Positions 8,839-18,235 of a stretch of DNA of 64,000 bases are shown in pieces. The DNA comes from an uncultured Prevotellaceae bacterium. Lineage in GTDB: Bacteria > Bacteroidota > Bacteroidia > Bacteroidales > Bacteroidaceae. The stretch covers positions 17,677 to 81,676 of the forward strand of contig ONQT01000002.1 in NCBI GenBank assembly GCA_900320045.1. Reading direction: 5' to 3'. The notes beneath the pieces are model-generated. The model worked only from the letters and a program-made list of their open reading frames with translations. It had not been told where the DNA came from and did no database searches. A program made the translations under genes and the position numbers. Position 1 is the stretch's first letter. The number at the start of each line of letters is the position of its first letter.

Positions 8839-10149
8839 ATGGTAAGACGACTTTTCTTTTTTCTCACTGCAATAGCCTTGTTGCTGACGGCCTGTTCAGA
8901 CAATGACTCGTTCTCGACAGACCGTAGTCATCTTTTGACGTTCTCCAAGGACACCATTAAGATGGACACCATGTTCTCGGACGTTCCTTCAACAACCTAT
9001 ACTTTCTGGGTGTACAACCATTCGGGCGACGGCATCCGTATTGCCAATGTTCGCCTGGACCGAGGCAATCAGTCGGGGTTCCGCGTTAATGTGGACGGCA
9101 CGTTCCTGAACCCCGTAGCTACCGATCTGGAGGTTAGAAAGGGAGACAGCATTCGTGTATTTGTAGAGGTTACGGCCCACGAGAACTTACAGGAGACTCC
9201 CCAGTTGGTGGAGGACAACCTGCTGTTTACGCTGCAGAGTGGGGTGGTGCAGCAGATGAATCTGCGCACATGGGCCTGGGATGCCTACAAGGTGACCAAT
9301 ATGGTGGTGACGGGTGACGAGGTTATTGAGTCGTCGAAGCCTGTGGTGGTCTATGGCCGTGGCATCAACATTGAGAAAGGCGCCACGTTGACCGTCAAGA
9401 ACACTACGCTCTACTTCCATGACGGTGCCGGTATTGAGGTCAGTGGCAAGTTGGTGACTGACCATGTGCTGATGCGTGGCGATCGTCTGGATCACATGTT
9501 TGCCTACTTGCCATACGACCGCGTCAGCGGACAGTGGGGAGGCGTGGTTGTCAAGGCTAAATCTGACGGCGTTGAGATGACTAATAGCGAGTTGCATAGC
9601 TCACACAACGCTCTTTGGTGCGACAGTACGGTGGTGACGTTGACCAATACCATTATCCATAACTGCAAGGGGTACGGTCTCTACGCCCATGACTCTAAGG
9701 TGGCGCTCACCAAGTGTCTTGTCAGTAATGCGTTGAACGATTGTCTGTCGATGGAGGGTTGCCAGGCTACTGTTGACCAAACAACGCTAGCTCAGTTCTA
9801 TCCTTTCTCAGCCAATCGCGGTGCTGCCTTGCGCTTTAACTATACCAAACAACCCATGTCGTTAGTGTGTAACAATACCCTTGTGACAGGCTATGCTGAA
9901 GACGTTATCTTTGGTAAGGGCAACGATCCGGAATTGATGAGCTATCACTTCGAGAATTGCCTCTTGCGTACGGGGGCTGTTGAAGATTCTAAGGACATTG
10001 TCAACGTCATCTGGGAGAAACCGTCCGACGAAATTCAGGGTCAGAAGCATTTCGTTAAGTTCGATGACGTCAATTTCATCTACGACTTCCGGCTGAAAGA
10101 AGAGTCGCCAGCCTTCGAACGTAGCATAGGATGGCCTGGTAATCAGTAG
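8839..10149 (+). CDS. right-handed beta-helix lipoprotein
   Basis: A 436-residue predicted lipoprotein: signal peptide with a LLTAC lipobox (Cys19). Residues about 30-150 resemble an immunoglobulin-like or DUF1573-type strand region; residues about 155-330 show short rungs with repeated T-L-T-NT pattern typical of a parallel beta-helix, as in pectate-lyase-like folds. No catalytic signature is evident, so it may bind or modify surface glycans. It is convergent with cysE, with 43 bases between the stop codons. Confidence 0.75.
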   Translation: MVRRLFFFLTAIALLLTACSDNDSFSTDRSHLLTFSKDTIKMDTMFSDVPSTTYTFWVYNHSGDGIRIANVRLDRGNQSGFRVNVDGTFLNPVATDLEVRKGDSIRVFVEVTAHENLQETPQLVEDNLLFTLQSGVVQQMNLRTWAWDAYKVTNMVVTGDEVIESSKPVVVYGRGINIEKGATLTVKNTTLYFHDGAGIEVSGKLVTDHVLMRGDRLDHMFAYLPYDRVSGQWGGVVVKAKSDGVEMTNSELHSSHNALWCDSTVVTLTNTIIHNCKGYGLYAHDSKVALTKCLVSNALNDCLSMEGCQATVDQTTLAQFYPFSANRGAALRFNYTKQPMSLVCNNTLVTGYAEDVIFGKGNDPELMSYHFENCLLRTGAVEDSKDIVNVIWEKPSDEIQGQKHFVKFDDVNFIYDFRLKEESPAFERSIGWPGNQ

Positions 10150-10192
10150 TTTTGCTTATCCAACAGGTTTTCTTTTCTTTGTAAGCATCAAA

Positions 10193-11110
10193 TTAGATGC
10201 CGAGGCCGCCTTCGTAAGAAGCATCGACAGCCTTTGACTGCAGGATACGTGAATAAGGTGGTACGTCATGTGTCAGCCAGATGTTGCCGCCTATCGTGCT
10301 GTGATGACCTATCGTAATGCGCCCTAAGATAGATGCGTTGGAGTAGATGGTGACATGGTCCTCGATAATCGGGTGACGAGGGACGTTGAGCATGTTTCCT
10401 TGAGCATCGTACTTGAAACTCTTGGCTCCCAGCGTAACGCCCTGATAGAGGGTGACATGGTCCCCGATAATGGCCGTCTCGCCAATAACGACACCCGTGC
10501 CGTGGTCAATGGCAAAATATTCGCCGATGGTTGCTCCAGGATGAATGTCTATTCCCGTCTTGCTATGAGCTTGTTCCGTGATGATACGCGGAATGACGGG
10601 TACCTTCAGTTCATGCAGTTTGTGGGCAATACGATAGTGTATCATTGTGTTGACGACAGGGTAGCAGAAGATAACCTCGCCGTAGTTGGGAGCAGCGGGA
10701 TCGTTATCGAACATTGCCTGGACATCAGTATAGAGCAGACGCTTGATTTCGGGTAATGCATTGATGAACTCCTGTGCAGTCTCCTCGGCGCAGGCATAGA
10801 CTGTCTCGCGATTGTGAAGGTCAGTGCAGTCCTCGCAGAACTGAAGTCCGTGGGCAATTTGCTTGATGAGCAGGCGTTGCAGCTCGACCATGTAGTTGCC
10901 GATATAATAGGCACGGATAGATTCGTCGCTTTGACGTTTATTGAAATAGTCGGGGAATATGATGCTCTTCACCAGTCGGACGATGCGCTCCACGTGTTCT
11001 ACGGAGGGCAGGGGAGCTTCGACGGCAGGCATCATTCTGACTTCCTGCTCTGTCAGTCGTGACAGCAGGTGTACATTCTTCAGCAGGATGTCGTTGGATT
11101 TCTTGTTCAT
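10193..11110 (-). CDS. cysE: serine O-acetyltransferase
   Basis: Makes O-acetylserine from serine and acetyl-CoA for cysteine synthesis. The 305 residues have an alpha-helical N-terminal domain and a C-terminal left-handed beta-helix of hexapeptide repeats (about 180-290) with DIHPGATIG, IDHGTGVVIGETA and the active-site His regions. The N-terminal part is longer than in E. coli CysE, resembling the long Bacteroidota/EpsC form. It lies 36 bases after the porin gene on the same strand. Confidence 0.9.
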   Translation of the reverse strand: MNKKSNDILLKNVHLLSRLTEQEVRMMPAVEAPLPSVEHVERIVRLVKSIIFPDYFNKRQSDESIRAYYIGNYMVELQRLLIKQIAHGLQFCEDCTDLHNRETVYACAEETAQEFINALPEIKRLLYTDVQAMFDNDPAAPNYGEVIFCYPVVNTMIHYRIAHKLHELKVPVIPRIITEQAHSKTGIDIHPGATIGEYFAIDHGTGVVIGETAIIGDHVTLYQGVTLGAKSFKYDAQGNMLNVPRHPIIEDHVTIYSNASILGRITIGHHSTIGGNIWLTHDVPPYSRILQSKAVDASYEGGLGI

Positions 11111-11146
11111 CGTGCGTATATATTTAAGAGGTTGACTAATCCGGGT

Positions 11147-13510
11147 TTAGTTGTAGAAGTTCCACGAAACACCGAAGTGCAGGACACTGCCGTTGGTGGG
11201 ATAGTGGGGCGTGAGGAAGTAGCGTTTGGAGCCCGAACCGGCATTGACGTGAGTCATAGCCAAGAAGAAACGGGCGCGTTTAAGGTGCATATTGACGTAC
11301 GCATCCAGGAAAGGATAGCCGCCCAGCTCCTCCTTAGAATCACCGTTCTTTTGAATGGCAAACTGGCTAAGTTGTGGCGAGTAGTCGGGAGCCTCGTACT
11401 TCGAGAACCACGTCAGCGAACCACCCAGTTCGACGTCGAGCACTCGGGCCAGCTTGAACTTGATGTACAGATTGCTGAAGATGTTCAGGTCCGGCAATGG
11501 CAAAGCGCTGGGCATGCTGCTGTTCTGGTAGGTGATAATGTTGTCGAAGTTCAGGATGCCCCAACGCAGGTTCTGCATGAGTTGCAGGGTGAGCACGTTG
11601 ATGTTCGCTGACTCTTGATAGACATCTGCTGTCATTGCTGTGCGTGCTGTACCCGTGTTGGTGTACGACATACCGAAGTAGGTGTAGTTCTGTATTTCAT
11701 CGATGGCTACACGCAGGCGGGTGTGTGTCTTGTCGTAGCCGAAGATGCCTTCTAGATGAGTGCGTGTCTCGGCATTCAGACTCTTCTCCCACCACAGGTG
11801 TTTGGCATGGAACTGCTCCATGAAGTAACGGGGAACGTCACGCGTGAAGTTTCCCTTGGCTGCCAGTCGGACTGTATCGCCAAACAGCGGGAAGTTCACG
11901 TCGGTGCTGAAGTCGAGGATTAACTTACCCAAGTCAAAGCCTACAGCACCAATCTCGACTCCTGCATTGAAGTGGAAGGTGTGTCCCTGTGTCTTGGCCA
12001 ACTGGGCACCTATGTTCAGGGCATTGTCACCCTTGGTGCTCAAGTGGTAGGCTGTCTCGCCAACTGTCAAGTCAGGCATACTGTAGCGACGATACTCGTG
12101 CGTGGCAAAAACCTTCAGACCTGCCTTGACATACTTGTTGAAGCCTTCGAGTAGGGCGACGGCCAGCGTGTTCTTAATGCTGGTATAGCGGTGTTTATCG
12201 TAAGCCGCCTGACCTGCAGAGCCACCCGTGTCGTCCTTGTCGTAATAGGTGTTGAGATAATAGTCCGTTGGAGTATAGTAGGACTGGTAGATGTGCTCGT
12301 AGTTGTTGAGGTCCAGCGTGTGGATAAAACTGGTAACGGGCACGTATTCGCGCTTCATGGTGGCGTCGATGCTATCCTGAAGGGCTTTAGCGGCCAAGAG
12401 GCTGTCCATAGCCTCCTTCCCTTCCACGTTGATACGTGTGGTGTCAACAGGGTGTTCTTTCTTTGAGCCTACGGGTTCGTCACCCATGATGCGAGCATCC
12501 TTGGGACGACCCTTAGGAACATCTGAAACCACAGGAGCCTCCTGACGTCCAGCCGGCTTGTCCTTGTCTTTGCCCTCCTTCTCGGCCTCGCGCTTAGCCT
12601 TCTGTTTGGCCGACTCAGCAGCAAACTGACGTGCCTTGATTTCCTCTTCCGTCATCTTTACCTTGCGGAAGAAACCAACACTATAGCGCTGGTTGAAGAA
12701 CAGATGTTGTGTCTTGTTGCGGTTCCAGTTGCTCTGAAGCACAGTGGGAATCTCGTCCTCACTGTATTGTGTCGTCTCCAGCTCGGGGTGCGTGATGTAG
12801 TTGTCGTTGGTGATACCACCGTTTTCGTTGGACTTGTGCTGGTAGGCCTGACCTAAGAAGTGCATCTGGTAGCGGTCACCACGATAGGAGGCGAAAAGGC
12901 CTGCACGGAAGTGGGAAACGTTCTGGTTCTGGTAGTAGCCGCGAGCATACTGGTAGTTAAGGTCGAAGCCTAGGCCCACTCGCTTGCCGGCATTAACGGC
13001 AAACTTGGCGCGGATGTGGTCCTCGCCGTGCTGCTTGTCGCCACATTCGTCGTAACTGATGTTGGTATAGGGCGACAGCGTATTCATAAAATGGAAGTCC
13101 TCGGGCTCCATACGCGAGAAGCTGTAGCCATCGGTAAAGAAGAACTGGCTGATGGGCTTGCGGTCGATAAAGATACGACTCAAACGTGCCGAATAGTTGT
13201 TACCGATGGTGTTGTACTCGCCATAGAGCCCCGTGGCGTGGATGCTGTTCTGATAGAGGTGGGGAATGGTGTCCAGAGCGGTGGGGGTGATGTCGCCGAA
13301 ACGACGGTCGACAGTCCACGCCCATACACCTTTGGGAACCTCCTTGTTCTTGTGGGTGGAGTCGCGGCTGTTGGGGTTAAAGGCGCGATTCGGATCGTTG
13401 GGGTCTACCTGTGTGATGTTGCCGCTGGGGTCTATCTGGTTATACACCTGTGACTGCATAGTAGGAACGATGCAGACAATAGTTAGAATCAGCGTGAGGA
13501 ACTTCTTCAT
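11147..13510 (-). CDS. putative outer-membrane porin, Porin_10-like
   Basis: A 787-residue protein with an N-terminal signal peptide (about 1-20), many alternating aromatic and polar strands typical of an outer-membrane barrel, and a C-terminal aromatic end (GVSWNFYN). Residues about 290-370 form a charged, low-complexity Lys/Glu/Asp/Pro-rich insertion that is unlikely to be in the membrane. Family match (Bacteroidota putative porin) is by recognition of the N-terminal and barrel pattern; substrate is unknown. It follows the small membrane protein by 18 bases. Confidence 0.75.
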   Translation of the reverse strand: MKKFLTLILTIVCIVPTMQSQVYNQIDPSGNITQVDPNDPNRAFNPNSRDSTHKNKEVPKGVWAWTVDRRFGDITPTALDTIPHLYQNSIHATGLYGEYNTIGNNYSARLSRIFIDRKPISQFFFTDGYSFSRMEPEDFHFMNTLSPYTNISYDECGDKQHGEDHIRAKFAVNAGKRVGLGFDLNYQYARGYYQNQNVSHFRAGLFASYRGDRYQMHFLGQAYQHKSNENGGITNDNYITHPELETTQYSEDEIPTVLQSNWNRNKTQHLFFNQRYSVGFFRKVKMTEEEIKARQFAAESAKQKAKREAEKEGKDKDKPAGRQEAPVVSDVPKGRPKDARIMGDEPVGSKKEHPVDTTRINVEGKEAMDSLLAAKALQDSIDATMKREYVPVTSFIHTLDLNNYEHIYQSYYTPTDYYLNTYYDKDDTGGSAGQAAYDKHRYTSIKNTLAVALLEGFNKYVKAGLKVFATHEYRRYSMPDLTVGETAYHLSTKGDNALNIGAQLAKTQGHTFHFNAGVEIGAVGFDLGKLILDFSTDVNFPLFGDTVRLAAKGNFTRDVPRYFMEQFHAKHLWWEKSLNAETRTHLEGIFGYDKTHTRLRVAIDEIQNYTYFGMSYTNTGTARTAMTADVYQESANINVLTLQLMQNLRWGILNFDNIITYQNSSMPSALPLPDLNIFSNLYIKFKLARVLDVELGGSLTWFSKYEAPDYSPQLSQFAIQKNGDSKEELGGYPFLDAYVNMHLKRARFFLAMTHVNAGSGSKRYFLTPHYPTNGSVLHFGVSWNFYN

Positions 13511-13528
13511 GGGCTCTGGACTTGTGCT

Positions 13529-13714
13529 TTATTCGTCGTCTTCCTGACGCATAGGCATCATGCGCAGAGCGGCCTCGAAGAACTTGACAACCATAGCGGC
13601 CAAAATGACGTAGGTACCCGTCTCCTTGCGATAGAAAAAGTAGATGAGCAGGCCTACGATGGCACCCAGCATGAAGATGATGTTCATCCAGTTGCGTATA
13701 GTCTTCATACTCAT
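13529..13714 (-). CDS. small two-helix membrane protein
   Basis: A 61-residue protein with two hydrophobic helices (about 10-27 and 32-50) separated by YRKETGTY, ending in an acidic tail. Its ATG overlaps the stop codon of the upstream DUF4468 gene (ATGA), which supports real translation. Internal Met3 is an alternative start. Function unknown; the position between a DUF4468 protein and a porin suggests an envelope role. Confidence 0.65.
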   Translation of the reverse strand: MSMKTIRNWMNIIFMLGAIVGLLIYFFYRKETGTYVILAAMVVKFFEAALRMMPMRQEDDE

Positions 13715-14331
13715 TTTAGTAGCGAATCGAATTTGTTAAACAGGAAGTCCTTGCGGTCGATGGTCTTGCGACGGAACTTGCCGGACAGGGGTAACAAACG
13801 GGTGTTCTTCTTGTTGACAGCCGTCTTGTCGGTAATCCATTCCTCTGCACGGTAGCGTAACTGCTGGTTGCCTTCGCCATAGATGTAGTGAATACGACTG
13901 ATAGTGATGTCTGCCTTGCCGTCCTGACACTTAGCCTGTAAAACAAAGCAGAACTGAGTGCGGTCCAGCACAATGGCGTTGCTCTTGAATACTAGCCATT
14001 CAGTGTAGGTGGCTCCTAACTCGTACTTGACAGAGTCGGTCACGACAACCTGACTATTAATCTGGTTTTTCTCACGAACCATCTTCTCCATGTACTTCTT
14101 AACAATGTTGTACACCTGTGAGGCTGACTTGCCTGGAGCGTCAATGCATTTGTTGAAGACCACCTTGCCGTCAATCTCTGTTACTGCGCCCTTCAGGTAC
14201 TTGGCGTCAGGGTTCACCTTGACCTTGACTTCTTCAGTGGTTTCTTCTACCTCGGGGCGTTCCCAAGTGTTGTCCTGTGCCCACGCATATAGGGGCATCA
14301 GAGCCCAAAAAAGTATTGCAAGCTTTTTCAT
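13711..14331 (-). CDS. DUF4468-like periplasmic protein
   Basis: A secreted protein of 206 residues when started at 14331, where the signal peptide (MKKLAILFWALMPLYAWA) begins; the longer frame from 14361 would place the -7 box inside the gene. Residues about 45-150 resemble the DUF4468 (TATA-binding-like) fold found in Bacteroidota secreted proteins. Molecular role unknown. It is the first gene of a unit with the small membrane protein, porin and cysE. Confidence 0.7.
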   Translation of the reverse strand: MKKLAILFWALMPLYAWAQDNTWERPEVEETTEEVKVKVNPDAKYLKGAVTEIDGKVVFNKCIDAPGKSASQVYNIVKKYMEKMVREKNQINSQVVVTDSVKYELGATYTEWLVFKSNAIVLDRTQFCFVLQAKCQDGKADITISRIHYIYGEGNQQLRYRAEEWITDKTAVNKKNTRLLPLSGKFRRKTIDRKDFLFNKFDSLLK

Positions 14332-14358
14332 ATCCGCAAATATTAGTTCTTTAAGCGA

Positions 14359-14366
14359 CAAAGGTA
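14359..14366 (-). promoter_or_regulatory. -7 element for the DUF4468-porin-cysE unit
   Basis: TACCTTTG on the minus strand, 27 bases before the ATG at 14331. No clean -33 TTTG is seen. Confidence 0.6.
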
Positions 14367-14420
14367 CGAAATATTCTGCGAAACAGCCGTACTTATTACA
14401 TTTTTTTAAATATTTACGTC

Positions 14421-16439
14421 TTATTTCAGTTCCAACTCTTTCTGAAGACGGATAATTTCGTCGCGATATTGGGCGGCTTGCAGGAAGTCGAGATTCTTGG
14501 AGGCTTCCTTCATCAGGCGGGTTGTTTCTGCGATGCTCTTCTCCAATTGCGGACGTGTCATACGCTCAATAATCGGGTCGGCGGCAAAGACTGCTGTTGA
14601 TGGTTGACTCTTGGCAGTCGACGGTTGACCATTGGCGGCTTTTTCCATTTCGACGAGCGATACCGTCAGGGCTTTCTTGATTTGCGTCGGTGTGATGCCG
14701 TGCTCCTCATTATATTTCAGTTGCTTGGTGCGACGGCGCAGGGTCTCGTCAATGGTCAGCTGCATGGAGGCCGTCATGTTGTCGGCGTACATGATGACCT
14801 TGCCGTTGATGTTGCGGGCTGCACGGCCAGCAGTTTGCGTCAGCGAACGGTGCGAGCGCAGGAATCCCTCCTTGTCGGCATCCAGAATGGCGACCAACGA
14901 CACTTCAGGTAAATCCAGACCCTCGCGTAGCAGGTTGACACCCACTAACACGTCGTAGGTGCCGTTGCGCAGGTTCTCCAGAATCTTGACACGATCCAGG
15001 GTCGTCACCTCACTATGGATATAGGCCGTCTGGATGTCGTGGTTCAGCAGATATTCAGACAGTTCCTCAGCCATACGCTTTGTCAGCGTGGTGACTAGCA
15101 CTCGCTCCTTACGCTCTATACGTTGTTGGATTTCCTCCATGAGGTCGTCAATCTGGTTTTCCGTCGGACGAACCTCAATCTCAGGGTCTAGAAGGCCGGT
15201 AGGACGAATCACCTGTTCGACAACCACACCCTCGGCCTCCTGCAATTCGTAGTCGGCAGGGGTTGCAGAGACATAAATAACCTGATGCGTCATCTGCTTG
15301 AACTCTTCAAATGTCAGCGGACGGTTGTCGAAGGCGGCAGGTAGACGGAAACCATATTCCACCAGATTGGTCTTGCGGGCACGGTCGCCACCATACATTG
15401 CTCCAATCTGGGGAACGGAGACGTGACTCTCGTCAATAACCATCAGGTAGTCCTCTGGGAAGAAGTCCAGTAGACAGTAGGGGCGTTCGCCTGCCTGTCG
15501 GCCGTCAAAGTAGCGAGAGTAGTTCTCGATGCCTGAGCAATGGCCAAGTTCTTTGATCATCTCCATGTCGTACTCTACACGCTCCTTGATACGTTGAGCC
15601 TTGAGACTGTCACCCTGCTCCTCGAAGAACGCCACTTGTTTCACCAGGTCGTCCTGAATGTTGCGGATAGCAATGTTCGTCTGCTCCTGCGTTGTCATGA
15701 AGAGGTTGGCAGGGTAGAGCTTGTATTCGTCAAATAGCGCCATACGCGTCATTGTGACTGGGTCCAGTTCTTCAATACAGTCTATCTCATCGTCCCAGAA
15801 AGTGATGCGCAGGATGGCCTCGCTGTAAGCCATTGCCACGTCTATGGTGTCACCCTTTACACGGAAGTTTCCGCGTTTCAGTTCTACGTCATTGCGGACG
15901 TAAAGTGCTGTTACTAATTTTCTTAACAAAGCGTTCCGGTCTAGAATTTGTCCGCGATGAATCTCGATGATATTCTCGTTCAATGCCACGGGACTTCCCA
16001 TGCCATAAATGCATGAAACCGAAGACACAACGATAATGTCTTTTCTTCCTGACATCAAGGCACTTACTGCACGAAGTCTTAATCGGTCTATTTCTTCGTT
16101 GATGGCTAGGTCCTTTTCGATGTAGACATCCGTAGTGGGAAGGTATGCCTCTGGTTGGTAGTAGTCGTAATAACTGACATAATACTCGACGGCATTCTGT
16201 GGGAAAAAGCCCTTCATCTCTTCGTACAATTGGGCCGCTAAGGTTTTGTTGTGTGACAGGATGAGGGTGGGCTTGTTGACGTTTGCAATGACGTTGGCAA
16301 CGGTAAAAGTCTTGCCGGAACCCGTCACGCCCAACAACACTTGTGCCTGGTCGCCACGTTCCAAACCGTCCGTCAGTTGGCGGATAGCTTCAGGCTGATC
16401 GCCCATCGGCTGGTATTTTGAAGTCAGTATATAGTCCAT
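14421..16439 (-). CDS. uvrB: excinuclease ABC subunit B
   Basis: DNA-damage helicase subunit of nucleotide excision repair. The 672 residues carry Walker A GVTGSGKT near residue 40, the beta-hairpin YYDYYQPEAY, helicase motifs through GRAARN, and a C-terminal UVR domain. The ATG at 16439 fits the usual UvrB N-terminus; a TTG four codons upstream is less likely. The linker before the UVR domain contains a repeat-derived segment (QPSTAKSQPST) encoded by 14591-14630. Confidence 0.96.
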   Translation of the reverse strand: MDYILTSKYQPMGDQPEAIRQLTDGLERGDQAQVLLGVTGSGKTFTVANVIANVNKPTLILSHNKTLAAQLYEEMKGFFPQNAVEYYVSYYDYYQPEAYLPTTDVYIEKDLAINEEIDRLRLRAVSALMSGRKDIIVVSSVSCIYGMGSPVALNENIIEIHRGQILDRNALLRKLVTALYVRNDVELKRGNFRVKGDTIDVAMAYSEAILRITFWDDEIDCIEELDPVTMTRMALFDEYKLYPANLFMTTQEQTNIAIRNIQDDLVKQVAFFEEQGDSLKAQRIKERVEYDMEMIKELGHCSGIENYSRYFDGRQAGERPYCLLDFFPEDYLMVIDESHVSVPQIGAMYGGDRARKTNLVEYGFRLPAAFDNRPLTFEEFKQMTHQVIYVSATPADYELQEAEGVVVEQVIRPTGLLDPEIEVRPTENQIDDLMEEIQQRIERKERVLVTTLTKRMAEELSEYLLNHDIQTAYIHSEVTTLDRVKILENLRNGTYDVLVGVNLLREGLDLPEVSLVAILDADKEGFLRSHRSLTQTAGRAARNINGKVIMYADNMTASMQLTIDETLRRRTKQLKYNEEHGITPTQIKKALTVSLVEMEKAANGQPSTAKSQPSTAVFAADPIIERMTRPQLEKSIAETTRLMKEASKNLDFLQAAQYRDEIIRLQKELELK
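14591..14630. repeat. short direct repeat within uvrB
   Basis: Two imperfect copies of a 15-base unit, CTGTTGATGGTTGAC and CAGTCGACGGTTGAC, in frame in the linker of uvrB. The unit resembles intergenic TTGAC-rich tracts. Confidence 0.6.
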
Positions 16440-16468
16440 AGAATCTGCCAAGTATCAAATAAGTTGTG

Positions 16469-16476
16469 CAAAGGTA
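16469..16476 (-). promoter_or_regulatory. -7 element of uvrB
   Basis: TACCTTTG on the minus strand, 29 bases before the uvrB ATG. The -33 box is not clear. Confidence 0.6.
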
Positions 16477-16557
16477 CTAAATAATTGATAATTTGCCATT
16501 CTTTTTTATTAAAAAGTGTGGTGTCGCTATGATATATTGATAATTTTTATAAAAAAC

Positions 16558-16589
16558 TTTGTTTTTCTCGCGAGAAATGCGTAATTTTG
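16558..16589 (+). promoter_or_regulatory. promoter of the bamD-rpoZ unit
   Basis: TTTG 16558-16561, 20-base gap, TAATTTTG 16582-16589. The longer bamD frame from 16587 would begin inside this box, so the ATG at 16611 is preferred. Confidence 0.8.
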
Positions 16590-16610
16590 CACGTCAAATT
16601 CGTAATAGGC

Positions 16611-17441
16611 ATGAAGAAAAGCATCATAGCAATACTCTGTATGGCCTTCCTGATGACAGGATGTGCCAACGAGTTTAACAAGTTATACAGATCTCAGGAT
16701 ATTTCCTATAAATACGAGTGCGCTAAACAGTATTTTGCCATTGGCAAGTACCAGCAGGCCGCTACGCTGCTGCAGGATGTGGTTACGTCGCAGAAGGGGC
16801 GCACCAACGCTCAGGAAAGTCTTTACCTCTTGGGTATGGCGCTCTACAATGACAAAGACTACGAGTCTGCCAGTATGACCTTCAAGAAGTATTTCACTAA
16901 CTATCCGAAGGGATATTTTGCCGAGCAGGCTTGCTATAACATTGGTGAGTCGCTCTACGAAAGTGCTCCCGAGCCCCGTCTCGACCAGACGCCAACCATT
17001 GGTGCCATTACGGCTTACCAGAACTTCTTGGACTATTATCCTGAGTCGCCGTACAGGGAGAATGCTCAGCAAAAGCTTTTCGAACTGCAGGACAAACTGG
17101 TGATGAAGGAACTGCTGTCGGCCAAGTTGTACTATAACCTGGGTGGATACTTCGGCAATATCAACTCCAACTCGGAGTCTAACTACGAATCGTGCATCAT
17201 TACGGCTCAGAATGCCCTGAAGACTTATCCCTACAGTCCATTGCGCGAACAGTTCTCAGTGCTCGTTATGAAGAGCAAGTACTATCTGGCCAAGAATAGC
17301 TCGGAGGAGAAGAAGGTAGAACGCTATCGTGATGCCGAGGACGAGTGCTACGCCTTCATCAACGAATTCCCTGACTCAAAGAGCCTTGAATTGGCGCAGG
17401 AGTATATTGACAAGTGTCGCCCCTATACTCGTGGAGAATAA
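16611..17441 (+). CDS. bamD: outer-membrane protein assembly factor BamD
   Basis: Periplasmic lipoprotein of the BAM complex that inserts outer-membrane barrels. With the start at 16611 it has 276 residues: signal peptide and lipobox (LMTGC, Cys18), then five TPR-like helical pairs, including YQQAATLLQDVV, YESASMTFKKYFTNYP and YQNFLDYYPESPY. Order with an rpoZ-like and a DUF4293 gene is a conserved Bacteroidota arrangement. Confidence 0.92.
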   Translation: MKKSIIAILCMAFLMTGCANEFNKLYRSQDISYKYECAKQYFAIGKYQQAATLLQDVVTSQKGRTNAQESLYLLGMALYNDKDYESASMTFKKYFTNYPKGYFAEQACYNIGESLYESAPEPRLDQTPTIGAITAYQNFLDYYPESPYRENAQQKLFELQDKLVMKELLSAKLYYNLGGYFGNINSNSESNYESCIITAQNALKTYPYSPLREQFSVLVMKSKYYLAKNSSEEKKVERYRDAEDECYAFINEFPDSKSLELAQEYIDKCRPYTRGE

Positions 17442-17472
17442 ACGAAAACTAATATAATTTTTTAGATACAAG

Positions 17473-17820
17473 ATGGATTACAAGAAATCAAAAGCACCGG
17501 TTAACACCGTCACCCGTAACATCATGGATTTGGCTCAGGAAACGGGCAATATCTATGAGAGTGTAGCAATCATTGCCAAGCGAGCCAATCAGATTAGCGC
17601 ACAGATCAAGGAAGACCTCAGCAAGAAACTCGCTGAGTTCGCCTCTTACAACGATTCACTCGAAGAGGTCTTCGAGAATCGTGAGCAGATAGAGATTTCA
17701 CGTTACTACGAGAAGTTGCCCAAGCCCTCGTTGCTGGCTACCCAGGAGTTTGTGGAAGGCAAGGTCTATTGGCGTGACCCTGCCCGTGACAATCAGGAGG
17801 TTGACGACGAAGACCGTTAA
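17473..17820 (+). CDS. rpoZ: RNA polymerase omega/Rpb6-like subunit
   Basis: A 115-residue protein of the Rpb6/omega superfamily that assists RNA polymerase assembly. The core is NIYESVAIIAKRANQISAQIKEDL, where omega normally has the R.A..A..L helix. Bacteroidota omega is divergent from the proteobacterial form, so annotation rests on this core and on the conserved position after bamD. The next gene begins 5 bases after the stop. Confidence 0.85.
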   Translation: MDYKKSKAPVNTVTRNIMDLAQETGNIYESVAIIAKRANQISAQIKEDLSKKLAEFASYNDSLEEVFENREQIEISRYYEKLPKPSLLATQEFVEGKVYWRDPARDNQEVDDEDR

Positions 17821-17825
17821 TCGTT

Positions 17826-18197
17826 ATGTGGCAACGTAAACAGACCCTATTCCTGCTGTTGGCAGCCGTTTGTGCGCTGCTGACCTATATGGAGCCCTTT
17901 GAAATAGGACAGCACATCATCGTGGCAGTGGCTGCCGCATGTAATGTGCTGACCATATTTCTTTTTAAGAACCGTCCCCTGCAGTCGACATTGTGCGTCA
18001 TCAGCATGTTCCTGTACCTGGGATGGTATCTGGCATTTGTCATCTATAGTAAGCAGGTGGCCACTGACGCATCACAAGTCCTGACATCCTGGCTCACAGT
18101 ACTGCCTGCTGTCAGTCTTGTCTTGACTGCGCTGGCCAGAAAGGCTGTCCGAGCCGACGAGAAGTTGGTTCGTGATTCCGACCGTCTGCGTCGCTGA
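17826..18197 (+). CDS. DUF4293 four-helix membrane protein
   Basis: A 123-residue inner-membrane protein starting WQRKQTLFL, with four hydrophobic segments (about 7-22, 28-46, 55-75, 90-110) and a basic C-terminus. Matches the Bacteroidota DUF4293 pattern by length, N-terminus and neighbourhood. Function unknown. Start is the ATG 5 bases after rpoZ. Confidence 0.8.
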   Translation: MWQRKQTLFLLLAAVCALLTYMEPFEIGQHIIVAVAAACNVLTIFLFKNRPLQSTLCVISMFLYLGWYLAFVIYSKQVATDASQVLTSWLTVLPAVSLVLTALARKAVRADEKLVRDSDRLRR

Positions 18198-18235
18198 CTT
18201 ATTATTAGGTTAACCTTTAACTACCTTCAAGACGT

